Source: Chrysoperla carnea (lineage: Eukaryota; Arthropoda; Insecta; Neuroptera; Chrysopidae). From it: a stretch of 64,000 nt of DNA. Made by a program: the position numbers and the translations under genes. How positions within the stretch are numbered: position 1 is the stretch's first letter; the number at the start of each line of letters is the position of its first letter. The stretch covers positions 56,150,181 through 56,214,180 of the forward strand of contig NC_058340.1 of the NCBI RefSeq assembly GCF_905475395.1, read 5' to 3'. Shown here piece after piece: positions 24,480 to 36,590 of this stretch. The notes beneath the pieces are model-generated. The model made no database searches and had not been told where the DNA came from. It saw only the letters and a program-made list of their open reading frames with translations.

Positions 24480-25489
24480 TTAACTTAAAGCCAGTAACGG
24501 TTCATATAAAAGATCTGTTGATTTATCAGTGGTGGTCGTACTGCTTGAGCTTAGACTGTTAATATTTTTCTTATCGAATTTTTTACCCCATGGTTTTTTC
24601 TCTGGTAATAATAACGATAATTTTTGTTTTGATTTTGATAATTTCTTTTTCAATTGTGGTGCATCTGTTACAGTTTCAGCTGATATACTTAACGATAAAT
24701 CTTCTTCATTATCTAACATTTCCAATCGTTCATTAATATTTTTCGGTTTGAAATTAATCGCCAATAATTTTTGCGTATTCATATCTTGTCGTGTTGAATT
24801 TTTGTTTGCATATACAATAACATATTGTGAGTAAGCGGAATTTGATGGTGTGTTAATATCAGCAAAATCACGGAAATTAGCGAATTGTTCATGTTTTGTA
24901 GGTTTTGGATTTATGTAATAAGATGCTGGACGTCCATGACCATTTTGATAATAGGGATTGAATAAATGATGATTACTACCAGCGAATTCCGAAATATCAT
25001 CATTCTCATTATAAAAAGTACCGCCACGTATTACACCAAAATTACCAGATCCTAAAAGTCCAGCGGAAGGTGAATCACGTATAATTGGTTTAATACCACT
25101 GGTGTGATCAAATTCATCATCAAAACTTTCGCCACGGAAACCGTTATCAAACGAATTTAAATTTTGTCGGGCACTGTATGGTCGATGGCTATATGCTCCT
25201 TCCTGGTTGAAAACAAATGGTCGAGAATGTCCTGATGGTGGATTCCCATTATTTGTGTTGTATATGGAGAATAATGGGAAAAATCGTTGACTGTCCACAT
25301 GCGGTTCTACAGCTGCTGGGTACATAGCATGAACGCTACTTCCTGTTGTCTCGCTATGATCTGGTTCTAATAGCATTGTATCACTATTTCCATCTTGAAT
25401 TTGATCATCTGCTTTGTGTATTGTTTGAGCTAAAGGTTCACTTGGCTCAGCTAATTGATCGAGATTAGGATTTGATGGTGCTGAATCAC
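24480..25489 (-). CDS. 3'-terminal coding exon of a Pro/Ser/Asn-rich protein, 5' exons not found
   Basis: An uninterrupted minus-strand frame runs from a splice acceptor (ATTTGTTACAG before 25489) to a TAA at 24480-24482. It has about 335 complete codons plus two bases of a split codon, so the upstream intron is phase 1. The first ATG at 25376 is internal: 37 acidic and polar residues (DSAPSNPNLDQLAEPSEPLA...) precede it in frame. The chain is hydrophilic, rich in Pro, Ser, Asn and His, with a Gly-rich block GLLGSGNFGVIRGGTFY at about exon residues 143-159. The stretch SQYVIVYANKNSTRQ follows. A Lys-rich segment (KKLSKSKQKLSLLLPEKKPW) and a Ser/Thr run close to LLYEPLLALS end it. There is no transmembrane segment or catalytic motif that I can name. 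The composition would suit a secreted or extracellular-matrix-like insect protein, with the signal peptide on a missing exon; that is inference only. GC is higher than in the flanks, as expected for coding DNA. Confidence 0.78.
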
Positions 25490-25789
25490 CTGTAACAAAT
25501 AAAATTTCATGTTATTTTATGAATCCTTTTAAAAAAATTTTTATATTTCTTTAAAGCTTAAAATCGTTTATAACATCAGTATGACTTGTTCTTCAAAGTT
25601 CACAAAACACGCTGCCATATACGTCAAAAAAACGCACATTTTAGTACATATTCTCTTTTAAAATGCAAGTGATTTTTTGACACGGGGTATTCACTATTTG
25701 TGACGACAAACGTGTAGCTGTATATAATACTTAGGCATCGCATGTATACATAAAATCTGTAGATATGTAGCTGCATATTAGTCGCATCA

Positions 25790-26090
25790 ATGAATTTTTT
25801 TAGTCGGGAGTCCTAAATGACAGCTCCGATTATGATAGTTTTTTTTTTCAAAATTTTTTTTTTTATATATTATTTTTTAAATCAGAAACATTTAAGATGG
25901 GGAAAATAATCTGGAGAGGGGATAGGCAATGTCGTGACTGATATATCGACGCCCTGCCTGAATCGCTAATGATAGAAGTTTGGAATTTCGAGAAGATATT
26001 GATTTTATACTGCAGGTATCGCATAAGAAAGAATTTTTCGAAATTCATCCCCTAAAAGGGTGAAATAGGGGATGATAGTTTGTATGAAAA
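25790..26090. repeat. Probable dispersed repeat
   Basis: Contains AGTCGGGAGTCCTAAATGAC and GAAATTCATCCCCTAAAAGG, then GTGAAATAGGGGATGATAG with CCCCTA/TAGGGG symmetry. Text of this type is a common non-coding repeat in insects. It lies inside the intron upstream of the terminal exon ending at 25489. Confidence 0.45.
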
Positions 26091-27184
26091 TATATATAAA
26101 CCGTCATTTTTGAGTTCACTACTTAACTGATTTTAAAAGTTCTTTCACCTATAGAATGCTATATGTATAAATTTTTATTTGTGTTCATCTTTTTAAAAAG
26201 ACGAACAAGAACAGTTCTTTTTTTACCAAAAAATTCGCCATAAATTACAGTAAGTATTGTTATTTTTGAACAAAATATGTAGAAAAGTTTATAAGATACG
26301 ATTTAAATGAAACAGTTTAAGGCAACTGGTATATTTAACCCATGCAAAAGGTCGGTATCGATTTTACAAAGAAAATTGCCAGATACCTTTTTTTCCCTGT
26401 TTAATCCCCCGGTTGGTTAATTTACATCTTGGCATAGTACATCTCTTACGAGTATGAGAGAGTACGTATGTATACATTAAGCAATGCATATAAGAAAGAG
26501 GTGTTATACGCATGTATTTAATGTAGCTTCGATACCCTCAACAGGACCTATACATTTTTTTAATACAGAGGAATTTATTATTCAAAAAGGCAAATATAAG
26601 GCATTTAAATTTAAATATAAGGCAATATTTTTACACAAATATATTAAATATAGTATAAAAATATCAAAAAATGATTCAAAATCCTAAAAAATCAATACAT
26701 TTGCATTAAGCGACTTTTAAAAAAAAATTCATTCGGTTGGATTAATATTAGAAGGACACTCGGTATTATAATATGAAAATAATATTAAAATATTATTATA
26801 TAAAAAATTAAATGTCGTCAAAGTGGCGTCACAACCAAGAATGATTGATTGACAGATTGCTTTAAGAAAAATATTGATATATTTTGAAAAGTATTAATTT
26901 AATAATCATCTAAAGGAATAAAAATAATAAATTATTTAATTTTATAATAAATATAAGAAAGTTTACATTAAATTATTCATACAGGATATCCTTAATTATA
27001 TAAGTATGAAAACAGCATTTTGGAATTACATATTTATAATTATTTACAATTATAATTACTTTTATTTTATTATCTTTTTCTATTAAGGATATATTTCTTG
27101 AGTTGTTGTTTTTATATTTACTTTTAATACACCTAATGAAAACAAATAAAACGATATCGTGGAGGGATTAAAGATTCCTGATAA

Positions 27185-27990
27185 AAAGGGTGAGTTATGT
27201 TATAATGAAATATCAAGAGTTGACTTTTTAAGGGCTCTGTACCCGAAGGGTGGCCAACGAAATCCTATTGCTAAGATTGCGCTGTTCGTTTGTCCGTCTG
27301 CCTGTTTGCGCAAACCACAAAATTTTGAATTATTTCAAAATAAAAAATATTTTTGTATTTTTTGATCAGTTTTAAGCAAAAAAGTACTCTTGTAAAAATG
27401 TAATATTCGGTATTAAGGATGTTCCAGCATGGTATTTGCAGTTTCTATGTTAAAGCAATGGTACAATTTTTTTTTCGACAGAATTTAACGAAAAATTAAA
27501 TTTAAGAATTTAATAATGCTTACTATTAATTCCCAAAGTTTCAGAAATTTTGACCGTTTAAAATGGGAAATAATTATGCCAACGTCCCAATTTCGATCAA
27601 TTTACGTCAAAATTAATATCTCGAAAGTGAAAATTAATTTCTAAATTTTTTTTTTAGAATTGTATTGTATAAACATTTTTTTCTACTTTTTCTTCAAAAT
27701 ATAATAATATCATAAAAAATAGTTGGAGAGACCGGACATTTTACATGCTTTAAATGGGACATGAACCTCAAAATCGCGAACTTTGTCTTTAAATATCTCG
27801 CGATCTAAACGGTCAAAAATTATGAAATTTTAGGAATTCATAAATAAAGCTATTATAAACCCGAGAAAAAAAATTCGGCCAAATCTGTCGAAAAGTGATT
27901 TCATGCTGGTACTACCTTAAGAAAAATGTGTTATTTTTTCATCTCTGAGGGAATTCGGTTAGCAAACGCAGCTTATGCGCTACGAATTTT
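27185..27990 (+). repeat. Dispersed repeat family D, interrupted by the 500-bp MITE
   Basis: 27185-27412 and 27921-27990 together match, with indels, the reverse complement of 48965-49200. Shared blocks are CAGTTTTAAGCAAAAAAGTA, AAGAAAAATGTGTTAT and CTGAGGGAATTCG. The start (GGGCTCTGTACCCGAAGGGT, then a CGTTTGTCCGTCTGCC run) is a familiar non-coding insect repeat type. A gap of about 50 bp distinguishes this copy from the 49-kb copy just before the insertion. Confidence 0.8.
27417..27916. mobile_element. 500-bp piggyBac-like MITE with TTAA target duplications
   Basis: The ends read inward as GGATGTTCCAGCATGG (27417) and GGTAGTACCAGCATGA (from 27916, minus strand), a terminal inverted repeat of about 16 bp. 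Similarity extends inward for about 100 bp, so the GACCGTTTA block at about 27560 pairs with TAAACGGTC at about 27807. Both ends are bordered by TTAA (27413-27416 and 27917-27920), the target duplication of the piggyBac superfamily. The surrounding sequence is a dispersed repeat whose uninterrupted counterpart at 49040 (minus strand) carries a single TTAA. There is no coding capacity, so it would need transposase in trans. Confidence 0.85.
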
Positions 27991-29289
27991 TTAATCATAA
28001 TTTTATAAGGTATAGTAGCTTATTGATAACATTAGATTAATAATTACATATTTGTTATAGATTTTTTCCCAGCGTGATTTTTTGGGGATCTTGTTTGCTA
28101 CAATTTACCTTCTTATCAAAAACCTTTTATCGACAACATTCGTACCGTACAAGTTTACTAGACAAAACATTCAAATATAAAGTTCACATGATCTAGTTTT
28201 CAATTTCTAAGCACTATAGCTTATTTTTCACTGCATATTGGGGTAATATAATATTTACATGCAATTTTACTCTAGTACCTATACTATTATTACACTTATA
28301 GCAATTTTAAAAGAAAATCCTGTGTTTTCACCCTGAAAATTGAAATACAATCTGTCTTATGATATCTGCATATTTTGAGGCGTTCGCAATATGAAACTAA
28401 GCATTCTTCTATTGGATTCGATTCAACTGAAATATTAGATTGATAATCTTGGAGTCTAGCCAAAGGAGTTTTGAGAAGAGCAAGCATATAATTTAGAATA
28501 TCGCAGTTTGTATTAGAAAAATGGAGATAATTTTAATCAGGTCCAGATTTACCACACAGGTACTGTTGACAACGTGCTTGGAGCCTCAAAAAACTTTGGC
28601 GGAAACTTTAAAAAAAAATTTTATTTCTGAAAATCTAAGAATAATGTCAAGTGAAAATAGAGGAAAAATATTCGTAAGAAAAAAGGATCCAGATACAAGT
28701 ATTTCTTTAAAGAGGCTTTTATAAATGACAAGGGGTCGATAGTAAATTTATTAATGTATACAATAATTTACTTAATCAGAAAGTTATGTATTAATCTGGC
28801 GATCAAAGGTCAAATCCATCAACAATTGTTATATATTGCATTATAAAAGAAATTAGTATCAATACTTTTTTTTTCGGGTAATAGTAGATACTTGATATGA
28901 ATAATAATTAAATAATGTATGACTGAAATATGTAATTTTAAACAACTGAATTAAAAAATAAAAACTAGAAGAAGAAATGTACAAAGGTGATGTTTTTCTT
29001 TTTATTTTAATATTCAAATTATTGAATATGTAATCATTATATGATATGTAGTAATTAATTTGCATAATATTACTATTAAGTAAAAAAATATATATAAGGA
29101 AAGTGTGCATTTATAAAAAAAAATCAATAAATTTATTGAAATATTCGAACTTGAGATCTTCCGCTAACATCAAAAAATGTATATTGGATAGCCGCCAAGC
29201 GGAAGAATGAGTTTAAGGAAAAAATTGTTAACACAATATATGCAAGTTTTTACGTACTTAGGTATATGAAATTATCCATACTTCCATAC

Positions 29290-29832
29290 TAATATTATAA
29301 ATGCGAAAGTAACTCTGTCTGTCTGTCTGTCTGTCTGTTACTCTTTCACGCCTAAACGGTTGAACGAATTTTGATGAGGTTTGGTATGGTGATAGATGAT
29401 AACCTAGAAATGGTCATAGGCTATAAATAATCACGCCATCGTTCTTAGGGGGTAGGCAGTAGGCAGATAACTAAATTGAGTTAGTGATTTTTAGTCGTTT
29501 TTGTTGGGACTTTTGCTCTTTCACGTCTAAACGGCTGAACAGATTTTGATGAAATTTAGTAAAGTAATAGATGGTTACCTAAAAACGGATATAAGATCAA
29601 AATGATCACGTCATCGTACTTAGGAGGTAGGAAGTAGGCAGAAAACTGAATTGAGTTAGTGATTTTTTTATGGTTTTTGCTGGGAGTTTTGCTCTATCAT
29701 GCCTAAACGGCTGACCGGATTTTGATAAAATTTAGTTAGGTGATAGATAGTAACCTAGACAAGGATATAGAATATGGGGGGGGGTGAAAGTGGGAATGTT
29801 GCCCAGCAAAGCGGGTAGTTCACAGCTAGTTA
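29290..29832 (-). mobile_element. Dispersed repeat 'ACTAGCTGTGAACTACCC', minus orientation, with internal 175-bp tandem units
   Basis: The minus-strand start (29832) is ACTAGCTGTGAACTACCCGC and the end carries (CTGT)n and CATTTATAATATTAGTATGG. Inside, a ~175-bp unit (CTCTTTCACGCCTAAACGG) starts at 29341, 29516 and 29692; the third unit is incomplete. Confidence 0.8.
29318..29340. repeat. (CTGT)n microsatellite
   Basis: Five to six tandem CTGT units at the 3' end of the dispersed repeat. Confidence 0.9.
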
Positions 29833-31295
29833 CCTATAATTAAAACAAAATTTGATATAGGATAAGATAAAATTTGATATTGCAATCTATGAGACAGGAA
29901 GTATATGACAAAAGACAAAATTTATTTTCTATCAGGCGTGGGTAGAAAAGTAACAAAGCAATGATTCTGTTTATTTTTGACTATTGTGTTTCTATTGTAA
30001 AACACTGGCTTTATTTCAGTTTTAACCATATAACGTAAAATGTTAGGGAGGTAAGGTTGGATCAATGCACCGTCGTGTTCCTTGGATCAAAGCAATGTAC
30101 TGATTATAGGTATATACTTACTCTTAGAATTATTTTCTCCACTTTAGCACGAATAGATTAAAGAAATCTTATTCTTTCTGAGGCAAGCTAAAGTAGATCC
30201 TGGTTTTTGACGATTGAAAACAAAAAAGTAGGGTGGTTTTATTTCATTCTTGTCTACAAAAGAGAATTTTAAATTTCCTTGAAAAAGTTGATAAATATAA
30301 AAAAAAAGTTTCCAATGAAAGTGGTAAGAAATTAAATTTAAACAGACAAGGTAAAGTTGCGTAATTTTCTACGGGGTTTGAAGGATATTTGAAAATAATC
30401 CTTTTTCTTGATGTTTCACTATTTTTCTAGAAATATATAGGTCTTTAAATGTTTCATTTTCAACAAAATTTTTGAATTTTTCCTTATTTTGTCAGATAAG
30501 GATTACATTATGCGTAGATACGAAACAGGTCAATAAGAATTATGAAATAAAATTTCAAAATTTGTTTTTTTCTTTCACATCTTATAGAATTTTAATATTA
30601 CTTTAATTTACTACAAATATAATATTAGAGGCTGAATCTCTTGAAAGTCTCGATTATTTTAACTATTTAAAAAATTATGTATATATATAATTTATAATAC
30701 AGTCATTGAAATAGAAATAAAAATAATTAATTATAACAATTAATCTATATACGTTAATATATATAAAATTATACAAATATATATATTAATAAATGTATCT
30801 TAATTAAATATTAATGAATATATTATTTATTATACATATTACAAAATAACTTTAATATTCTGCGACCATAATCATCATTATATAATCAACTAAACTATTA
30901 AGCATACGATTTAAAAAAATGTTTACATCCATATTATTTCAAAAATTCTATGGTATATTTTTAGAAAATCGTGGCAAATATCTCTGTAAGTCGAAGTTTC
31001 GATGCCTTTATTTCGCAGATATCTTTATAAATCGGTTTTATGTATATTATTTTAAAGCTTTTGTGGGCTGAAAACTTTTGAAGCATTAGTTTTTTATAAT
31101 AATACATATAAATTAAACTTGAATAAAATAAATACATAGAAACAAATGTGGTTTTTAGATTTTTTGACAAGATGTCGGACACAGAACCAGAATTGAACAC
31201 AATGACTAACTCGGCCAAATGCCATTACCATTAAATATTTTCAGTCTAATGCATATTTACTTCGGAGTTAACCATTAACAAATTTTTGAGCATTT
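29833..31295. other. AT-rich non-coding stretch
   Basis: Very AT-rich at 30640-30850 (TATATA runs). No gene or named repeat recognised. Confidence 0.6.
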
Positions 31296-31482
31296 TTAAC
31301 CGACTTCAAACAAAAAAGAAAGAAGTTATCAATTCGACTGTATTTTTTTTATGTGTGTTACCTCAGAATTTTTGACTGGGTGAACCAATTTTGATGATTC
31401 TTTATCTATTTAAAAGCTGGTACTTCTTGTGTTGTCCCATTTCATTTTGGTCCAGTTTTGACAACGGCAACCATGACAAAAA
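31296..31482 (+). repeat. Family B element, truncated copy without hairpin
   Basis: TTTTAACCGACTTCAAACAA followed by the body blocks to about 31480 (GACAACGGCAACCATGACAA), then unrelated sequence. The 3' hairpin is absent. Confidence 0.8.
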
Positions 31483-31726
31483 TGCAAAATAAATATAAAA
31501 AGCTTTGATATATGACTAAATAAAATTCAATAGACCCGATATAATGGAAGTGAAACGTGATGTAAGTTGTGTTCTAGATTTTTTTTTTTAATTTAACATT
31601 TGAAGAAAATGCATGATGCATGGAAACAAAGGTCATTTATGTCATTATTTATATAATTATTATAATTCATATTTATTTTTATGTGAAATAACAATGTATT
31701 GTATTTTTTCTAAAGTATACTTTAAA

Positions 31727-32942
31727 CAGTGGCGTACCACAAAATCTTTGAAAACTCCACCCACGCTTGACACATATTCGACAGCTGATGATGAATAGAA
31801 AACTATCTTCAATTATTTATTATTGTATTTACTTGCCATCTAAAAAATAGGCGAAAATTCCCTTCTCGTACAAACAAAAAATGATGAAAGTACACGTATA
31901 AAAATTTGTAAAAAGACGGATGTAGTTTCTCGTAAATACTAGCAAAAATAAGATTTTTAAGAAAAAACCTTATTAATAATTGCACATCGCCTGAGCTCTA
32001 CCTAAATTATTTTTAAATTTAGTTTTGAATAATTGAATAATATTAATTATATTTATATTTTTAATTAAATGTTTATATCGTCCGCAGCAGACCATTTTTT
32101 TACATTAAAATTTAAAAAAAATTTTATTTAGACATTTAAAAGAAACAATTCCGTCAAGCCAACTTTTTTTTAGAGAATTTTTATTAAATGAATGAGTCTA
32201 TTTTTAGTTAAGCAAATGTTTTACTTCATTTTTTCTTTTAAACAGCACGTGTAATTTTAAACAAGTTCGCTGAAACTAAATCGCTCCGTAGCGAAAAAAT
32301 ATTCGTAACCAACGTTCAAAACATACCGATCTTCGAAGTTTTTAATCTTTACCTAAGAAAATACGATTTTAAAACATTTATTTTTGGAAATATTTCTAAA
32401 AATTCGGAATGCTTTTTAAAACTATTTCTAGATAGACATAAGTAAGCCAAAGTGTATGATGATGATAGCAAACAAAATCCAAATGTGAATTTAGAATTCA
32501 TAACACCAAGGGGAACAAGGATCATAGGATCAACCGCTGTCAGACCCTCGCATAGGTAGCTTTTAAAAAATTCAGGTCGGTACTGGCAAACAAAAACATT
32601 TCTAAAAAAATAATAAAAGACATGGACGCTAAAGTTTTATGTGTGAACTGTTTTTATTGTTTGCATGCCAATCGTGAACTGTGACAAAAATAATAGAAAA
32701 TTTTGTGGAAGCAGTAGAAATGTGGTTTGGTGGTTTTATTGACGAATTGTGCGTAATTACTTAACGTTTAATTAATGGTGAGACATGAATTTTTTCGTAT
32801 GAAACTGCGGATGAAAAAGTAGAGGAATGCAATACATTTTTTTATCTTTTTCAGTGTATTTTCTTTCAAGACAGGAGGAAAACTGCCTGCAGCATAGGTA
32901 ATTTAGTGTGCTGAAATTGGCGCTATACTAGATCCGCCACTG
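31727..32942. mobile_element. Candidate 1.2-kb hAT-type non-autonomous element
   Basis: CAGTGGCGTACC (31727 on) and, in inverse, CAGTGGCGGATCTAG (from 32942) face inward, both with the CAGTGGCG of many hAT ends. The 8-bp flanks (ACTTTAAA, TAATTATA) do not match, so the two ends may not belong to one insertion. No transposase frame is seen between them. Confidence 0.45.
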
Positions 32943-35511
32943 TAATTATAAGTACATACGCTAGGTACTTATATAATAATTTTCTTCTAACATTGAGATC
33001 AAGGTACACATTACCTAGTTCATCCAACCAATGCGCATCACATAGTCATCATAAAAAAATACATCATTTTTGTTTGTTGGTAGCGCAATTTATCACTGAT
33101 AATATCTCTTTTTTTTCATGTGTAATCATTTACTCGATAATATCTTTCTAATCAACAAGAAGTCATTTAAGTGTTTATGGTTGAAAGAATTACTATTTTT
33201 TTCATAAAAGGGGATATCTTATAAAGGGAAACTTAAAAGATTTCATCTATTATTAAGTGTTAATTAATTTAGTGGGGAAGTTAATTATTAGTATCAGATG
33301 TAATCATGACACACAAAAAAACGTAGAGGACATTCTCATTACATTAATTTTTATTTAATAATATGTGATTATTTAAAAATATTTCTAGCAGTACTTCATA
33401 ACGATGTGGACAAATCATTCAATTAACTTTTTATCAGGGGTGGTGATCAGTATCGGATTAACCCATATGAAAATCAGACGGCTTTTTTTTAACTTCATCA
33501 ACTTGACGCCTCTTTGTGACACCCTTCTCCTAAAAATTTGTCATTTTCTCTTTTGACCTTTACTCGGAACTCAACTAGCCAGTACGGCGGCCCTAGCCCG
33601 TTTCCAACTTGATTAATTCGTCACTGGTGATTAAGGGGATGGTATCTAAAGTCCCAGATGTCACCTCTTGGATCGTAAGGAATTTTTCGTATGGATGCAA
33701 TCGGCTGGATGACAATCATAATTAAATATCAATAAAGGTTTAGCTTGAAAAAATTATGGATTAGGTCTGATTTAATGGTTTGTGATCTAAGCTTGTTTAG
33801 CTTTGGACCAAATTTTTAGTAACTTTAATAAAATACACCTGCTCTCTAAAAGGCCGCTGAGGAATGATATTTTACCTACTTCAAATTATTGTATCGAAGT
33901 CTAAGATATATGTGCAAATATGATGACAGCACGGCAATATTTTATTATACGTACATAAGTATCCTTCGTTTATTCACAAAATTTTCTACAGCAGTATGAA
34001 TCTTTCGCTTGAACTATACTTCAAATTTTTCTGTATACTCAAGATTATATAATTTTTTGAGTCTTTTTTAAAATATCCGATTGCGATAGTTAATAAAATT
34101 CACGCTTGAAAATTAGCTTTCAATTACAAATTTTTATTTCTATAGTATTTGATAGGTATCATCTTTATATTAAAAGGAAAATTGAGAGATCGGGTTTGTC
34201 GAGATATCTAACTTAATATTACGTCTCTTCATAGGCGTCAGTAAGGAACACTTACCATCTCTCTAAATAATTTTCAATTTTTCAGAAAAAGCAAAATTGT
34301 CCTCAATTCTTTTTTTGTCCTCATTCGATGCACCCTTAAGAGTACAGCCTTAGAGACATTCTATTTGAAATATACAAACACTAGATAAAATATCAGATTG
34401 AAATTTACATAAGTAATTTTAAAATGTGTTATTTTCCAACAATTTCGTAATGAATCTATTATAATTTTTAGATCAAACCTAAAAACGTTTTGTTTTTTGG
34501 TTTTACGTCGATTCTTTGAAGATTTTCCATATTTAACTTGTCTAAATTTCGAAATTTAATTAAATTTTAAACTAATAACAAATCGAATAATTCTTCAAAT
34601 TAATATTGAATAGAAATAATTTGAAGAATCTCTAATTGTTATAAACTTATTTTCAATTGAATTGAAATTCTGATGAATTCATGAAAATTGTGTAGGTACT
34701 TTGAAATTTAAGTCATAATTGTTCTTTTTTTTTTTTAAATTTATACTTAAAACTTAAATGAAGATATAAAAAAATATTCAGATTAAAATTAATTATTTTA
34801 CAATTCAAAATAAACACTTTCAAGGTTTTATATCTAAATATTATTATTTTTATAATTAATAAAAATTATGTTAATTAATAATTTTAAATGATTTAACCAT
34901 AACTTAGATATATGTATATATGGTTGATTATATTATTTATAATTTTTATCTTCATATAAATAACTAGGACGTGTGGTATTTGTCAAATTTTTGACAAAAA
35001 ATATATTTTTTTAAGATATATGTACTGTAATTTTTAGAAATTTTTTCTCGGAAAACGAGGAAGAAATGGCAGATATTAGATACCACGCATCGCAAGGGAT
35101 TATTAGAATTATATCAAGAAATAAGCACAAATATTTGAATCAATGGTTTTTTGTCCAACCTATTACCATTTGTCCAACAGTTACCTTTTAAAGTCCAAAC
35201 TATAGAGATAGACTGAATTTTGAATACGATAAAATATGAATATAATTATAAAATTAATAGTTTATTTAAATCAAATTTCAAAACTTGGGTAAAATAAAAA
35301 AAATATGAGGATCTTTATGGATATGCAAATTTTTAAGAATAATTTTATGAAGTAAATGTCAAAACTTATTTGGAAATACAACAATCGTAAAATTTCAAAA
35401 AATTAAATATAATGCAAAAAAAAAAGTACTTCATTTAAAAATTATAAAATAGTATACTACACACCTAGGGAGCAAATGGAAAAATATGTCTTAGACTTCA
35501 TGTTCATTCAG
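32943..35511. other. Non-coding stretch
   Basis: Includes a short GC-richer segment at 33480-33640 (CCAGTACGGCGGCCCTAG) that I cannot assign. Otherwise AT-rich, no gene recognised. Confidence 0.55.
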
Positions 35512-35931
35512 GGCTCAGTTTCTCATGTTGCCCGAGGCGAAGCTGAGGGTGGCAAATATGCATTGATGTTACATTACATAGATTGAATGTCAAACGATTT
35601 TAAGCATCTGAGGTAATTGCTAAGGTCTAATCCATTGTAGATTCGTAAGAACAAATGTAAAGTGATACGTGCTTAGTATTTTTTTAAGTCAAACAGCGAA
35701 AAAGTTCCGTGAAATCGCGATGTTTTATGTAAAACATTTTGCAATATGAAAATTTAACATTAAATGTATATTTTTTGGATAAATGTGCCTATATTCTTTT
35801 GATAAATGTGTCCCTAGCTGACTTAAGCAATTACCTCAGATGTTGGCACGCTTCTTACTGTATGGAAAGAGAAGCGATGCTTAATTTATGTAGACTCTAA
35901 AGTCAATGCAAACATGAGATCTGAGACATTC
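35512..35931. mobile_element. ~420-bp inverted-repeat element
   Basis: CTCAGTTTCTCATGTTGCCC (35514 on) pairs with GCAAACATGAGATCTGAG (35908-35925). An inner pair, GCATCTGAGGTAATTGCTAA (35603 on) and TAAGCAATTACCTCAGATGT (35824-35843), is nearly perfect. Confidence 0.7.
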
Positions 35932-36009
35932 ATAACATGCTTTGTAAAAACAAACAATTGACTGAGTTAATTGTTGAAATACCCTGTATAGAAAGTGTAG
36001 AATATCAGT

Positions 36010-36590
36010 GCTTGCATTATTTTTTATAAATTAGAAGATTTTAAAAAACCAACACAATTATGACGCCCTTTCCATAAACTTGGAAAATTTTCGAAAGTAT
36101 TTACTATAATTTTGTTTTCATTCTTGAGAATGTTTCTCAAGGCCACTAGTCGAATATACCTGCAAATTTTAAACTCTTTATCTTTTCTAGTTTTGGAGAA
36201 AATAGACATCAAAGTTTTGTCCTAATGTTTACGAAAAAATGTTTCAAACAAAAGTTATTCATTTTTTTATAAGAAACATTTTTTATATTTAGGCAAACTT
36301 TTATTTTATCTCTAACGGTTTACAAGATGGGTCCTGGGGACTCAAGACCCTATTAACCTATATTGCTCATTTACGAACTCAAACCTATTTTTAGATCCTG
36401 AACACGCTATACACATTTCAGCTTGATATCTTTTTTTGGTTTTTGAGTTATCGTGAGCAACGACGAACAACCGGAAATGGACTAACTAATTAATTTTATG
36501 AACACATATAGCAAAATTTTGTTTGTAGCATGAATATTTCTAAGCGTTACTAACTTGGGGCTAAACTTAGTATACCTTGATATAGATAAA
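36010..36590 (+). repeat. Family A repeat carrying an inserted block
   Basis: The family A 5' subrepeat (AATTGTTGAAATACCCTGT, 35968-35986) is separated from the rest (36225-36590) by about 210 bp of unrelated sequence (36015-36220, containing TTTTCTAGTTTTGGAGAAAA). The main part has the ACAAGATGGGTCC, TTGCTCATTTACGAACTC and GAGTTATCGTGA blocks. Confidence 0.72.

Larger units (their letters stand above)
25490..29289 (-). other. Upstream intron of the Pro/Ser/Asn-rich gene (extent unknown) and intergenic DNA
   Basis: The acceptor at 25490-25491 shows that an intron begins here on the minus strand. I could not identify the preceding exon. Besides family D and its MITE, no coding frame is convincing. 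The minus frame at 28296-28487 shows no motif. Confidence 0.5.

Noticed and set aside
24529..24834. Plus-strand 101-codon frame
   Set aside because: Shadow of the minus-strand terminal exon; Phe/Leu-rich antisense translation with no signal of its own.
29318..29340. CRISPR-like or satellite array
   Set aside because: Plain (CTGT)n microsatellite; the longer periodicity nearby is a three-unit internal repeat without spacers.
31730..31798. Possible terminal exon (AAACAG acceptor, then WRTTKSLKTPPTLDTYSTADDE and a stop)
   Set aside because: The supposed acceptor CAG is the first three bases of CAGTGGCGTACC, a hAT-like terminus, and the polypyrimidine tract is poor. A transposon end explains the sequence better.
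34671..34690. Second hammerhead-like string (CTGATGAATTCATGAAA)
   Set aside because: CTGATGA and GAAA are present, but there is no room for a stem II loop between them.
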